In this document: piece by piece, positions 9,100-18,825 of the stretch
How the letters are laid out: each line of letters starts with the position of its first letter
Numbering within the stretch: the first letter of the stretch is position 1
Source of the DNA: an uncultured Rhizobiaceae bacterium
Lineage (GTDB): Bacteria; Pseudomonadota; Alphaproteobacteria; Rhizobiales; Rhizobiaceae
Direction: 5' to 3'
DNA length: 64,000 nucleotides
NCBI GenBank assembly: GCA_958296345.1
Contig: CATQIJ010000001.1
Location: forward strand, 62,001-126,000
Program-made: the position numbers and the translations under genes
Notes under the pieces: model-generated
The model's input: the letters and a program-made list of their open reading frames with translations, nothing else
What the model was told of the DNA's origin: nothing
Databases searched by the model: none

Positions 9100-9960
9100 A
9101 TGAAACCAACGCCTCAAAATCCTGCCCCTAACGACGCAGAGAAACGCAGAGCGATTAAGCCTATAGTTTGCTATCCCATTGATACACTTCCTGCCTTTGA
9201 TGCTAGTATTTATGCCGATACTCGTTCATCTATGGAGCTACTAGAGACAGTAATAGTCGCTCCGCGTGACGCGGAAACTTTTAAAGTTCCAGCGGGACAT
9301 TTCTTTCGCATTACTTGCCCAGATGGACCACAAGTTGGTGATTTAAATCTATGGAATGCAAATGACCTAAGCGAGCGATTTTTCAGTGGAAAAACACGAG
9401 CACTACACGGCACACATGTAAGCACAGGCGATAGACTTTGGAGTAACCTTCCTAACATGCGCCCAATGGCAACAATTACGAACGACACACTTGATTGGTA
9501 TGGGTGGGATGAATTTGGCGGTTCAGTGCATGATGTAATTGGCACACGGTGCGACCCTTATACTGGCGTTCTTCTTGCTGGCAATGAATATCACTACTGT
9601 TGTCACTCAAACCTCACACGCGCTCTATCAAAAACTAAAGGCATGACACCCGAAGAAGCTGAACTTCATGTCCATGACGTGCTAAATGTTTTTATGTGCA
9701 CAGGTTTCATGCCCGATACTAAGCAGTATTTTATGAAGGCTAGTCCTGTAAGAAAAGGCGACTATTTGGAAATGTTTGCAGAGATTGACCTGCTGGGTGG
9801 TCTAAGTGCCTGCCCTGGTGGAGATTGCAGTTCAGAACATTCAAGCGACGTTACAACTTGCTATCCACTGGGCGTTGAAATTTATCAACCAAAGGCAGGC
9901 ACTTTAAAAAATTGGCAACCGCCTGCACGCAATAGCTACTCAAGAACACATGGAATCTAA
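9100..9960 (+). CDS. DUF1989 (urea carboxylase-associated) family protein
   Basis: A 286-residue cytoplasmic protein of the DUF1989 family. Visible blocks are VPAGHFFRITCPDGPQVGDL, SVHDVIGTRCDPY, EYHYCCHSNLTRAL, and a Cys-rich CPGGDCSSEHSSDVTTC near the end; the conserved Cys and His suggest a metal site. Some DUF1989 proteins are carboxyguanidine deiminase subunits (CgaA/CgaB), formerly called urea amidolyase-associated proteins. No urea or guanidine carboxylase is present nearby, so an amidine- or urea-related function is only an inference from family and from the nearby ureohydrolase. AAAGG precedes the ATG. It abuts the next, convergent, gene. Confidence 0.8.
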   Translation: MKPTPQNPAPNDAEKRRAIKPIVCYPIDTLPAFDASIYADTRSSMELLETVIVAPRDAETFKVPAGHFFRITCPDGPQVGDLNLWNANDLSERFFSGKTRALHGTHVSTGDRLWSNLPNMRPMATITNDTLDWYGWDEFGGSVHDVIGTRCDPYTGVLLAGNEYHYCCHSNLTRALSKTKGMTPEEAELHVHDVLNVFMCTGFMPDTKQYFMKASPVRKGDYLEMFAEIDLLGGLSACPGGDCSSEHSSDVTTCYPLGVEIYQPKAGTLKNWQPPARNSYSRTHGI

Positions 9961-11123
9961 TTAGCAACTACCAATGCGTTCTCGGCCAACCAAATCACCA
10001 TTGCGATTAAGCTCTATTCTGAGTTTGTTGCCATGACGACATGCCTCAACGAAAAATTTAGCTTTGCGGAAGCCACGTTCTCGCATTGCGTCACTAATCT
10101 GGCTGACTGAACGACTTACACATTTATTACCATCAATTTCTTCCAAAAGCTCGCCGTAGCGGTTTAGCTTTATTTGTTTTTCGTACCCTTGATGGCAAGT
10201 CGAAATTTTGAAATTTCCATTTTGGCGTTGCTTAATATTTATTCTTGTAAATCCTTCTTTGCGCAATAATTGTGCAATCTGCTCAGGGGTGACGGCAGGA
10301 TTGCATTCTCCGATACGGTTGCGTTCTGTAATTTTCCCATACTGATTGAGTGTGATGTCAAAGCGAACATTTTTCGAACAAGCTTCAACTTGATAACGAG
10401 GTGGTTTTGCATTGATAATCGAAACTCGGTCATAGCCTTTTTCACGCATTACCTTTGCAAGGTTTCTTCCATCAATTGGAGAATTACAACGGCCTATTTT
10501 GCGTTCCTGCTTAACTTCACCAAATCGGTTAATCAGAAGTTCTAGTTTACGGTTGTTCAAACAGGCCTCTGCAACATATCTTGGCAATTGTCTGTCTTTA
10601 AATTGGATTCTGTTATAGCCCTTCTCACGAAGAACTTGTCTTACGTCGCTAGGCGCTAAAACATCTTGGCAATTACCAATTTTTTGCGTTGCACGAGTTC
10701 ACCTTGCAGCGAAATAACAAGTCGTATGCGCTGCCTACCTTTACAGCCAACAATAACATAATTGCTATTTTGTTCATCAATTACAATTCGAGAGTACCCA
10801 TTTGCTTCTAGATTTCGTCTAACCTGATTTTCAGCAACCTGATTTCTGCAGCTACCTATTTTGACAACGCCATTGATGCGCCCTTTTACATCGACTTTCA
10901 CATCATACTTAGTGCCATCTTTACAGGCATAAGCCTTGCCAGTTTTGAAACCTTTATCATGCACCTGAATTTGACTATATCCATTTTTAAGAAGTGTGCG
11001 TGTGATATCGCCGCTGGAAATCCCAAATGGAATTTTAATTGACGCATTGGATGGGGGTATAAAAATGAGGAAGCTTGCAACCAAAGCTATCAATATTTTG
11101 TTTAATTTGTTTGTGTTGCTCAT
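9961..11123 (-). pseudogene. Secreted protein of six Cys-paired ~60-residue repeats, one frameshift
   Basis: Two minus-strand frames join at a T6 run (10680-10685), where one more base restores RKKIGNCQDVLAPSDVRQVL, giving about 387 residues. An N-terminal signal peptide ends near SNA. Then come six tandem repeats of about 60 residues: x-I-x3-L-x3-GY-x2-I, a variable loop, a middle Cys (as in AEAC, VEAC), L-x3-N-x2-G, and a final IG-x-C. Repeat starts are recognisable by GYSQI, GYSRI, GYNRI, GYDRV, GFTRI and GFRKA; the sixth is about 12 residues short. The pattern resembles PepSY-like folds with one conserved cysteine pair per unit, probably a disulfide outside the cytoplasm. I do not recognise a named family. 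It ends one base from the DUF1989 gene. Confidence 0.75.
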
Positions 11124-11210
11124 ATCTTACTCCCTAAAACTCATACTATATAAACTGACATTACTTAACTTTGGCAAGCAAAAGCTAGAATTAGCCTGCG
11201 GTTAAAACCT

Positions 11211-13513
11211 TCATGAGGTTCTAATTGGTGTTTCAAAAGCTTTTATATCAGGTAATTCACCCTCAAATTTTTCAATTTCAACAAGCGCGCTTTGTGCTGC
11301 TGGGCCTTGTCCTAATTGAGAGGTTCGCAAGTCATGGGTTAAAACATTTGGATTACCGTGGGTATCTTGATTTTGTGGATGTGAGAAATCCGGATCGTAC
11401 CAGGCACCTGTCCATAGGAAGACTACGCCTTGCCTGATATCATCCGCAATAACCGCACCAGCAAGGCATTGCCCGCGATTGTTCTTAACGCAAACTATAT
11501 CACCATCTGCAATGCCTCGTAGTTTCGCATCTGATGGATTAATCAAGATTGGCTCACGACCTTTAATTTTTTTCTCAAGGCTGAAAGAACCATTATCATA
11601 TTGACTATGAAGGCGTGTTTCTGGCTGTCCCGATATTAAGTGAAGCGGATGTTTGACCGCATTATTGCTTCCAAGCCATTCTCGAGCAGGCAGCCAAGTT
11701 GCATGATCGGGGCAATCGCCATACTTAAAACCAGCAATAGTTTTGAAAAAAGCTCGATTTTGCCGCTGGGTGTTTTAAGTGGGTTTAGAGTTGGGTCTTC
11801 CCGGAACTCAGATAAAAAAACTGTTTCTGGGGCAGGATCGTCAAACGTGATCATGTCGCCTTCTAGAAACTCATTTAACTGCGGCAACTCATAACCATGT
11901 GGCTTAGCAATTTCTTTAAGCTCATCCCACATAGACTCAAGCCGCTGTGAAGAATTCACCCCCTCGCTGAACGCCTCATCAACGCCAAAGCGGCTTGCTA
12001 GCTCGCAATAAATTTCATACTCCTCACGCGCTTCCCCCATCGGCTCCATCGCCTTCGGCATCGGGACAAGCGAATTATCTTGATGACCAGCACCAAAGTC
12101 ATTGCGCTCCATAGTTGATGCAACAGGCAGAACAATGTCAGCGTGTTTTGCAGTTGCTGTCCAATTAATTTCGTTGATGATAATGGTTTCAGGCCTTTGA
12201 AAGGCATCTCGCATGCGGTTTAAATCTTGGTGATGATGAAAAGGGTTCCCCCCAGCCCACCAGACTAATTTTATGTCCGGGAAATTTCTTGCCATTCCAT
12301 TGTACTGATATGGCTCATTAGGCTTAAGCAGCATTTCTGAGACCATTGCTACAGGTAGATAGTCCTCAACAGCGTTTTTACCTTGTGGAAATACTGACCA
12401 TCTAAAAGGTCTGTCCGAAGTACCAATTGTAGAATCTGCTCCATAACCAATACCGTAACCACCACCTGGCAACCCGATCTGACCAAGCATAGAGGCAAGT
12501 GTTAGCGTCATCCATAAAGGTTGTTCACCATAGTCAGCGCGTTGCAGGCTAACCGCAGTTGTAATGAGTGTACGTTTTGATGCCATTTCTCTTGCAAGAG
12601 AACGTATTCGCTCTGCAGGTATTTCTGATTGTTCTTGCGCCCAATCCGCATCTTTAACAATGCCATCCACTTCGCCTAGTAAGTAAGCAAGGAACTTATC
12701 AAAACCTCCGGTGTATTTTTCCAAAAATGCTTGATCGTGTAGACCTTCTATATAAAGCGTATGCGCCAGACCCATCATAATTGCTGTATCTGACCCAGGT
12801 CTTGGTGCAAACCATTCTGCGTTTAAAGCCTCAATTGCATCTGTTTTAAGCGGGCTTAAATTTACAAACTTTACGCCTGCATTTACACAAGCCATAAAAT
12901 CATCTCGAAGACGATGCTTACCAACGCCGCCACCAGAAACTTGCGTGTTGCGTAGTGGGATGCCACCGAACATCACAACCAGCTCACCTTCCTTGGCAAC
13001 CGTTGACCAACGGGTGATATGTTTTACGTGCTCGCGAAAATCACCCACAATATGCGGCATGAGAACAAGTGCAGCATTATAACTGTAATTCCCTTGCGAG
13101 CGTACCGAACCGCCAAGGCAATTTAAAAATCGTTTAAGCTGACTTTGCGCATGGTGTAAGCGCCCCGCGCTTGCCCATCCATAGGAACCTGCATAAATCG
13201 ATTGATTACCATAATCTGTTCGAACACGATTTATCTCGTCAGCAATTAGTTCAAACGCTTTTTCCCAACTAACTTCGACAAAATGTTCTTCACCGCGTTT
13301 TGCGTTGTTATTTGTTGGGCCATTTTCTAAATAGGATTTACGAACACTTGGCTTTAAAACTCTGGCACTCCCTTTTAGACTGCTGGAAATATTCTCATTT
13401 ATCCTTGAAGGATCAGGGTCACCTGAATGTGGTCCGACACCTGCCAGCTCACCATTTTCAAATTGAGAAACGCCTGCGCCCCAATGATTTGCTGTGAGCT
13501 GTTGCTTTTTCAC
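11211..13513 (-). pseudogene. Molybdopterin oxidoreductase, BisC/DMSO-reductase type, one frameshift
   Basis: Two frames give about 768 residues of a bis-MGD molybdenum enzyme. AGSYGWASAGRLHHAQSQLK near the N-terminus matches the DMSO/TMAO/biotin sulfoxide reductase branch, whose Mo ligand is a serine in this segment. Other family blocks are WWAGGNPFHHHQDLNR and the C-terminal molydop-binding domain INPSDAKLRGIADGDIV. There is no Tat signal and no N-terminal Fe-S Cys motif, so it is probably cytoplasmic like BisC, reducing biotin or methionine sulfoxide. The break is at T4 11741-11744, one base short. The GTG start abuts the stop of the HD gene, implying translational coupling. Confidence 0.85.
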
Positions 13514-14122
13514 TTAACCAACTTTCGGAAGTCCTCTGACTTCGCCCCCACACATCACATCTTTATCATAAGCTTTGCGGGCAAATACTTCTCTTACCAT
13601 CGGCTCAAAATGTTCTAGTGTTTTCATGTCATAATCCGGATCAAAACTTGATTGATCCCACCGCTCGCAAAAATCAGCGCAAGTTTGGAAATACGGATGG
13701 TCTTTGTATTTTTGACGTTCTTCTGGGTCCCAACCATAATGATGTGCGTAGTATAGCATTTGGAACATTCCATGATGTTCAACTGTCCAAGCGACTTCAT
13801 CACGCACAAACGGGCGGATAATTTCTGCGGCAAAGCGATCATGGTTTTGTGGCGCTAGGCCATCGCCAATATCGTGCAGAAGCGTTGCTACAACCCAATC
13901 GATATCTGCACCGTCATTTTCTGCTCTGGTTGCAGATTGGAGGCCATGCTCGAGCCGTGTGATTTTATAGCCAGCCATGGTTTCATCAGCTTGCATATGA
14001 AGTTCGCGCATAATACGGTCAGCCGTCATAGCTAAATAAGGTTGCTCCATTTCATGAAGCAACTCATAGTCTTCTTTCGTACCGTCTTTCATCTGCGTAA
14101 AAGAAACTGTGTGGTCGCTCAT
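13514..14122 (-). CDS. HD-domain protein, PhnZ/TmpB-like
   Basis: A 202-residue protein. Potential metal ligands are ordered H59 (LEHGLQSA), H83-D84 (LLHDIGD), H94 (QNHDRF), H116-H117 (VEHHGM) and an Asp further on (DPDYD), the spacing of HD proteins. The preceding HGLQSATRAENDGAD and the His-rich set resemble PhnZ/TmpB, mixed-valent di-iron oxygenases, but an ordinary phosphohydrolase is possible. I chose the ATG with GGAGG a few bases upstream rather than a TTG 20 codons earlier. It is the first gene of a two-gene operon with the molybdoenzyme. Confidence 0.75.
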   Translation of the reverse strand: MSDHTVSFTQMKDGTKEDYELLHEMEQPYLAMTADRIMRELHMQADETMAGYKITRLEHGLQSATRAENDGADIDWVVATLLHDIGDGLAPQNHDRFAAEIIRPFVRDEVAWTVEHHGMFQMLYYAHHYGWDPEERQKYKDHPYFQTCADFCERWDQSSFDPDYDMKTLEHFEPMVREVFARKAYDKDVMCGGEVRGLPKVG

Positions 14123-14220
14123 GATTTCCTCCCGAACTTGCAAATCTAGTGACAGATTGATACGGGCAATAAGAAAGAACAAGTGTTTTTTGTAAATCAG
14201 TAGGACTTTAAGGAAAAACC

Positions 14221-15174
14221 ATGGCTAAAAAAGCATCATCCGATCACGCTATCACAACCAATTCCTTACTTGGTACTGGAGATGATTCAACCTTCTCTGG
14301 TGTGATGTCATTTATGCGCCGTAAATATACTAAAGATATTGATGAAGCTGATATGGTTGTTTGGGGTATTCCTCTTGATACTTCGGTGACGAACCGCCCA
14401 GGAACGCGGTTTGGTCCAAATGCAATCAGGCAGGCTTCTTGTATCTTAGATGCAGACCCACAATATCCGTTTCACCTAGATCCGTTTGAAACTTTAGCCG
14501 TTGCGGATTACGGCGATTGTTCTATGAGCACCAATCGTGTTTGGGAAAATCCTGAACGCATTGAGACCGAAGCAAAGCATATTCTTGATACGGGTGCTTA
14601 TCTTCTTTCTCTTGGCGGCGATCATTATGTCACTTGGCCACTTTTAAAAGCACATGCAGAAAAGCATGGCCCATTAGCACTTATTCAGTTTGACGCACAC
14701 CAAGATACTTGGGAAGATGAGGAAGAGGTTATTGACCACGGAAGCTTTGTTACGCGCGCAGTGAAAGATGGAATTATCGACCCAGATAAATCTATCCAAA
14801 TAGGCATCCGTACTCACGCGCCAGAAGATTATGGTATTGAAATAATCTATGGTGATGAAGTTGAAGAGATGACGACTGAGGCCATCGCCAATCAAATTAA
14901 AAGACGCGTTGGCGAGGGCCCTGTTTATCTAACCTTTGACATTGATTGTCTTGATCCAGCATTTGCTCCGGGCACAGGCACACCAGTTGCTGGCGGACCA
15001 TCTTCTGCTAAGGTGTTAGGCGTCTTACGCAAACTTGGAAGTCTTAATATTATCGGCTCTGATGTAGTAGAAGTATCGCCCGCATATGACGATGCAGACA
15101 TTACAGCCATTGCAGGCTCAATGGTTGCCATGTATATGGTTTGTCTACAGGCAGAAAAGAAAATTGAAGGCTAA
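14221..15174 (+). CDS. speB: Agmatinase/arginase-family ureohydrolase
   Basis: A 317-residue ureohydrolase with all metal-binding motifs: LGGDHYVTW, FDAHQDTW and FDIDCLDPAFAPGTGTP. SpeB-type enzymes hydrolyse agmatine to putrescine and urea with two Mn ions; related members use other guanidino compounds, so the substrate is assigned by family only. The length fits. AAGGA precedes the ATG. It is divergent from the HD/molybdoenzyme operon and followed 70 bases later by argC on the same strand. Confidence 0.88.
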   Translation: MAKKASSDHAITTNSLLGTGDDSTFSGVMSFMRRKYTKDIDEADMVVWGIPLDTSVTNRPGTRFGPNAIRQASCILDADPQYPFHLDPFETLAVADYGDCSMSTNRVWENPERIETEAKHILDTGAYLLSLGGDHYVTWPLLKAHAEKHGPLALIQFDAHQDTWEDEEEVIDHGSFVTRAVKDGIIDPDKSIQIGIRTHAPEDYGIEIIYGDEVEEMTTEAIANQIKRRVGEGPVYLTFDIDCLDPAFAPGTGTPVAGGPSSAKVLGVLRKLGSLNIIGSDVVEVSPAYDDADITAIAGSMVAMYMVCLQAEKKIEG

Positions 15175-15244
15175 ATTGCTTCTTAATTTGATTCTGATAC
15201 CAATTACAACATATTGAAAATAATAGTATTTACTGGAAAAATTC

Positions 15245-16177
15245 ATGAAACCTAGCATTTTCATTGACGGCGAACATGGCACTACTGGCTTACAAATACG
15301 TGAGCGGTTGGCAAAGCGTGATGACGTGAACATCCTGTCACTGGCAATGGAAGACCGCCGCGATGCGGATAAACGTCGTGAAATGCTAGGGGCATGTGAT
15401 GTTGCAATACTATGTTTGCCTGATGATGCGGCAAGAGAAGCTGTTAGACTCATTGAAGAGACAGGTAATACAAAGTGCACCGTGATTGATACATCAACCG
15501 CGCATCGTACTAGTTCAGATTGGGCATTTGGGTTTGCTGAACTTGATGAAAACCAAAGCGATAAAATTAAAACTTCAAAACGTATTAGTAATCCGGGTTG
15601 TTATTCAACAGGTGCGATTGCTCTATTGAAGCCATTAATTGATGCAGGGCTTATGGCACAAGATTGTCCTGTAACCATCAATGCAATTTCTGGGTATACA
15701 GGCGGCGGCAAACAATTGATTGCTCAGATGGACGACGCATCTAACCCAGACGCAATTGATACATCTTTTCATCTTTACGCGATGACAATGCAACATAAAC
15801 ATGTTCCAGAAATTATGGCGCGTGCTGGTTTACAAAAGCGCCCTATTTTCATGCCAAGCGTTGCCCGTTTTGCACAAGGCATGTTGGTTTCTATTCCACT
15901 GCATCTTGACCAATTAAACAACGCGACTATTGCCAAAATTCAGAGCACTCTGGAAACATATTATGGAAATAGTGAGTTTGTTAAAGTTGCTTCTCGGGAC
16001 GAAAGCAAAACAATAGGACAGCTAAAGCCAGAAGATTATGCAAACCGCGATGATATGAAGCTTTGGGTGTTTGGCGATGATGAAAGTGGGCACGTGAATC
16101 TGGTTGCGCAACTGGATAACCTTGGCAAAGGTGCATCTGGTGCAGCAGTACAAAATCTCAACTTGGTTTTAAGCTAG
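15245..16177 (+). CDS. argC: N-acetyl-gamma-glutamyl-phosphate reductase (type 2)
   Basis: A 310-residue protein of the short (type 2) AGPR class. It begins with FIDGEHGTTGLQIRERL, the nucleotide-binding start of this class, and has the catalytic Cys in NPGCYSTGAIALL and the block AISGYTGGGKQLI. It reduces N-acetylglutamyl phosphate to the semialdehyde with NADPH, the third step of arginine synthesis, in the cytoplasm. It is intact. It converges on ctaA with 3 bases between the stop codons. Confidence 0.92.
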   Translation: MKPSIFIDGEHGTTGLQIRERLAKRDDVNILSLAMEDRRDADKRREMLGACDVAILCLPDDAAREAVRLIEETGNTKCTVIDTSTAHRTSSDWAFGFAELDENQSDKIKTSKRISNPGCYSTGAIALLKPLIDAGLMAQDCPVTINAISGYTGGGKQLIAQMDDASNPDAIDTSFHLYAMTMQHKHVPEIMARAGLQKRPIFMPSVARFAQGMLVSIPLHLDQLNNATIAKIQSTLETYYGNSEFVKVASRDESKTIGQLKPEDYANRDDMKLWVFGDDESGHVNLVAQLDNLGKGASGAAVQNLNLVLS

Positions 16178-16180
16178 AGC

Positions 16181-17239
16181 TTACTTGGTTGCTAATTTAA
16201 CACCGCACCAGTGAGCTATTGCAAAGCCTAGGACAACCACAGCGCCGCCTTGGTGATATAACCCCCAATTTAAAGGGACTTGAAGCACCAGTGTAATCAC
16301 ACCAATTGCAGCTTGTGCAAGTATCAGAACCAGTAGCACTATTGTTCTGCGCTTATGCGTTTGTCCTGAGTTTGAATTCATGGCGATAAATACTTGAGCC
16401 AACGCTAGCAATAACAATGCATAGGCACTCATTCGGTGAATAAATTGCACAGTCTTTGGATTTTCAAACGCATTAATCCAAGCAGGTGTTTGTATCCAAA
16501 GGTCTGATGGTATCATTACACCATCCATTGTTGGCCATTCATTATAAGATAGACCTGCATCAAGCCCTGCAACCAAAGCTCCTAAGAAAATTTGCAAAAG
16601 AATTGCGAACACTACAATAGGAGCAAGAGTTCTAACACTACTTGTTACGGGTTCATCACTATGCGTTGCCAAGGAACGCGCTAACCACATGGTATAAGCG
16701 AAGATGATACAAGCGAGCGTAAGATGCGCTGCCAAACGGTATTGGCTTACATCCACACGCTCTACAAGGCCTGAACTTACCATCCACCAGCCAATAAAAC
16801 CTTGAAAACCACCCAAAACAAATAGAATGAGAAGGCGTGGTTTTATCCAGCTTTCCAATCTTCCAGTCATCCAGAAAAAGACTAACGGGAAAAAAACTAC
16901 TAACCCAATAAAGCGCCCTAAGAAACGATGTGCCCATTCCCACCAATAGATGAATTTAAATTCAGCAAGACTCATGCCTTTGTTTATGAGTTGATACTCG
17001 GGAATTAAACGATATTTCTCAAAAGCAATCTGCCAATCATTAGCATTTAAGGGTGGTATTGCACCCAACAGAGGTTTCCACTCAGTAATAGAAAGACCTG
17101 AATCTGTTAGACGCGTTGCGCCGCCAACAATCACCATGATGAAAATCAGAAAACAGACGAAATATAACCAATTGCGAACTTGGGCACGGTGTTGTTGATT
17201 TACGTCAATTGAATAGTAATTTGTGTCAGCTATGGTCAA
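16181..17239 (-). CDS. ctaA: Heme A synthase (COX15/CtaA)
   Basis: A 352-residue membrane protein with about eight helices. The conserved heme-binding histidines are visible in WAHRFLGRFIG, LAAHLTLA, FIHRMSAYAL and YHQGGAVVVLG. It oxidises the methyl group of heme O to give heme A for cytochrome c oxidase, in the inner membrane. The start is TTG at 17239 with GAGGTGA just upstream. DUF2842, a frequent neighbour of ctaA in this group, lies beyond a 1.35-kb gap. Confidence 0.93.
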   Translation of the reverse strand: MTIADTNYYSIDVNQQHRAQVRNWLYFVCFLIFIMVIVGGATRLTDSGLSITEWKPLLGAIPPLNANDWQIAFEKYRLIPEYQLINKGMSLAEFKFIYWWEWAHRFLGRFIGLVVFFPLVFFWMTGRLESWIKPRLLILFVLGGFQGFIGWWMVSSGLVERVDVSQYRLAAHLTLACIIFAYTMWLARSLATHSDEPVTSSVRTLAPIVVFAILLQIFLGALVAGLDAGLSYNEWPTMDGVMIPSDLWIQTPAWINAFENPKTVQFIHRMSAYALLLLALAQVFIAMNSNSGQTHKRRTIVLLVLILAQAAIGVITLVLQVPLNWGLYHQGGAVVVLGFAIAHWCGVKLATK

Positions 17240-18585
17240 AAAATCACCTCATGATTACAGAACTTAAATTGCATTCAAGAAGAATTTTCTCAAGCCCTTA
17301 TCTACGTGACAAGCAGTCGCGTGGGAAAAAAAGTAAACACCTATTTTGTTATAAATGGCAGCTATTGGCCAGAAGCAAAAATTGAGTTGATATAATTTAT
17401 AGGCCGATGCTAGATATCAAATATAATTCGAGAACCATAATATTTGAAAGTTCCATATGCGAGCAATAATCTTATCAATCTTTCTAAGTTTGATATCTAT
17501 TAAGCGCATTTGCTAGTGACCAATTTTGCACTGCAATGAATGATTTTGAACAAAGTATGTATGCTAAAATTACCTTTGCAAATTGATGATGCCACTGAGT
17601 TGAATTCAAATACGTAGCAATTGTGAAGGAAAACGTATCACTTATGTAAAACGAATTTTAGTTGACCAAAGCACTCTACTAAAAGGCTGGTTAGAAAAAA
17701 AGCAAAGACAACATACTCAATTTCACTGCAATAGAGTAGGTCTTGCTTCAGTAAATAATTGGACCGCAATTGAGATAATCAAATAATGTTGATTATCAGT
17801 ACATTACAAACGTTCTATACGAGTCCTAAAGATTGTTTGAATTATTGAAATAAATAACGGCAGTTGCGTGCTAGAAGCAGACGAGTAAATTCATTTCATA
17901 TGACGGAAAGTTGCCGCACTTTTGAATCCGTTTAGTTTACGCATTCGTGAAAAGATCGGACTTAAACGTCGCAATGAGGGGTGACTATTTCATAACCTCT
18001 TACGTTACACTCAGCTTACCAATATCTGGAGTCAGTCATGCCGAGCATTAGTTTTGAAGTGTCGAAGCGCCAACAGAAAGCGTTTGAAGAGAGTGTCAAC
18101 CATCTAAAAACATGGGGCAAGAGAGGCCATCGGCAGTCAATGGAGTAACTGCCGCCAATCAAGTCGAATGGAGATGGGAGAGTTTGATTCAGATGAGGTT
18201 ACCCTTGCGGTTGGTATCGATAGAGATACTCTAGAATTAATGACGATGCGCGGACGGCTCAAGGCACATGAGCCGCGTTAAATTCGGGACAAGCTCTATA
18301 CATCCTAGAGGGACGCCCACAAAGGGATAAGAGCTGAGCTCCGACAAGTGAAACTTCTTTGCACAATTGTCACTATGGGAATCATCTATCTAATCTTCAC
18401 TTAAAAACATCAATTTAAGCTTCTAATACAGGCATAAAAACCTGCTCTGAAGCAGTAATAGTCATTCAGGCCAACGACAGCTTTGATCATAATCAGGCAC
18501 TCAAGTCAAAGCCTATTACCAACCAAAAATCAGCATTCTACTTTGCTCAAGCCACGATTGAGATTACGGTTGATTTAAAAGCTCA
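17240..18585. other. 1.35-kb gap holding only gene fragments
   Basis: No intact gene of useful size is seen on either strand. Three stretches look like coding remnants. Positions 17604-17786 (+) give an open 60-codon piece (GKRITYVKRILVDQ, LLKGWLEKKQ, NRVGLASVNNW) that reads like protein but has no recognised family. Positions 18038-18148 (+) give a 36-codon ORF (MPSISFEVSKRQQKAF) after a GGAG box. Positions 18174-18404 hold the MerR-like remnant listed separately. The rest is AT-rich and featureless, and would also contain the ctaA promoter. Confidence 0.45.
18174..18404 (+). pseudogene. Remnant of a MerR-like helix-turn-helix gene
   Basis: A 35-codon ORF from ATG 18174 (EVTLAVGIDRDTLELMTMRG, then RLKAHEPR) resembles the winged-helix start of MerR-type proteins. 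After its TAA the same frame continues with LYTS, a TAG, then RDAHKGIRAELRQVKLL to 18404, resembling the LYSxRD..xxIxxEL continuation of the domain. Two stops break it, so it is read as a decayed gene. It is GC-richer than its surroundings. The assignment rests on pattern only. Confidence 0.35.
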
Positions 18586-18603
18586 ATGGAATATGTAGGG
18601 ACT

Positions 18604-18825
18604 ATGAAACAAAGAACTCGTAAATTAATCGGCACTTTTTTTATTGTTGGCATTGCGTTGCTTTACGCTTTGGTCGCCACAACGATTGCTGCAGCAAAAC
18701 TTTCAGATGCGAGTGGCTGGGTGCATTTAGTCTATTTCCTATTTACAGGAATGCTTTGGGTTGTGCCTGCCATGTTCATCATCAATTGGATGCTTAAGCC
18801 TGACAAGAAATCTGAAAACGTTTAA
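18604..18825 (+). CDS. DUF2842 small membrane protein
   Basis: A 73-residue protein with two transmembrane helices and a basic N-terminus (MKQRTRKLIGTFFIVGIALL ... GMLWVVPAMFIINWMLKP), matching DUF2842, a small alphaproteobacterial inner-membrane family of unknown function that often lies near ctaA. A start six codons upstream (18586) is possible but MKQRTRK fits the family. Its stop overlaps the end of the convergent deacetylase gene by 4 bases. Confidence 0.8.
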   Translation: MKQRTRKLIGTFFIVGIALLYALVATTIAAAKLSDASGWVHLVYFLFTGMLWVVPAMFIINWMLKPDKKSENV

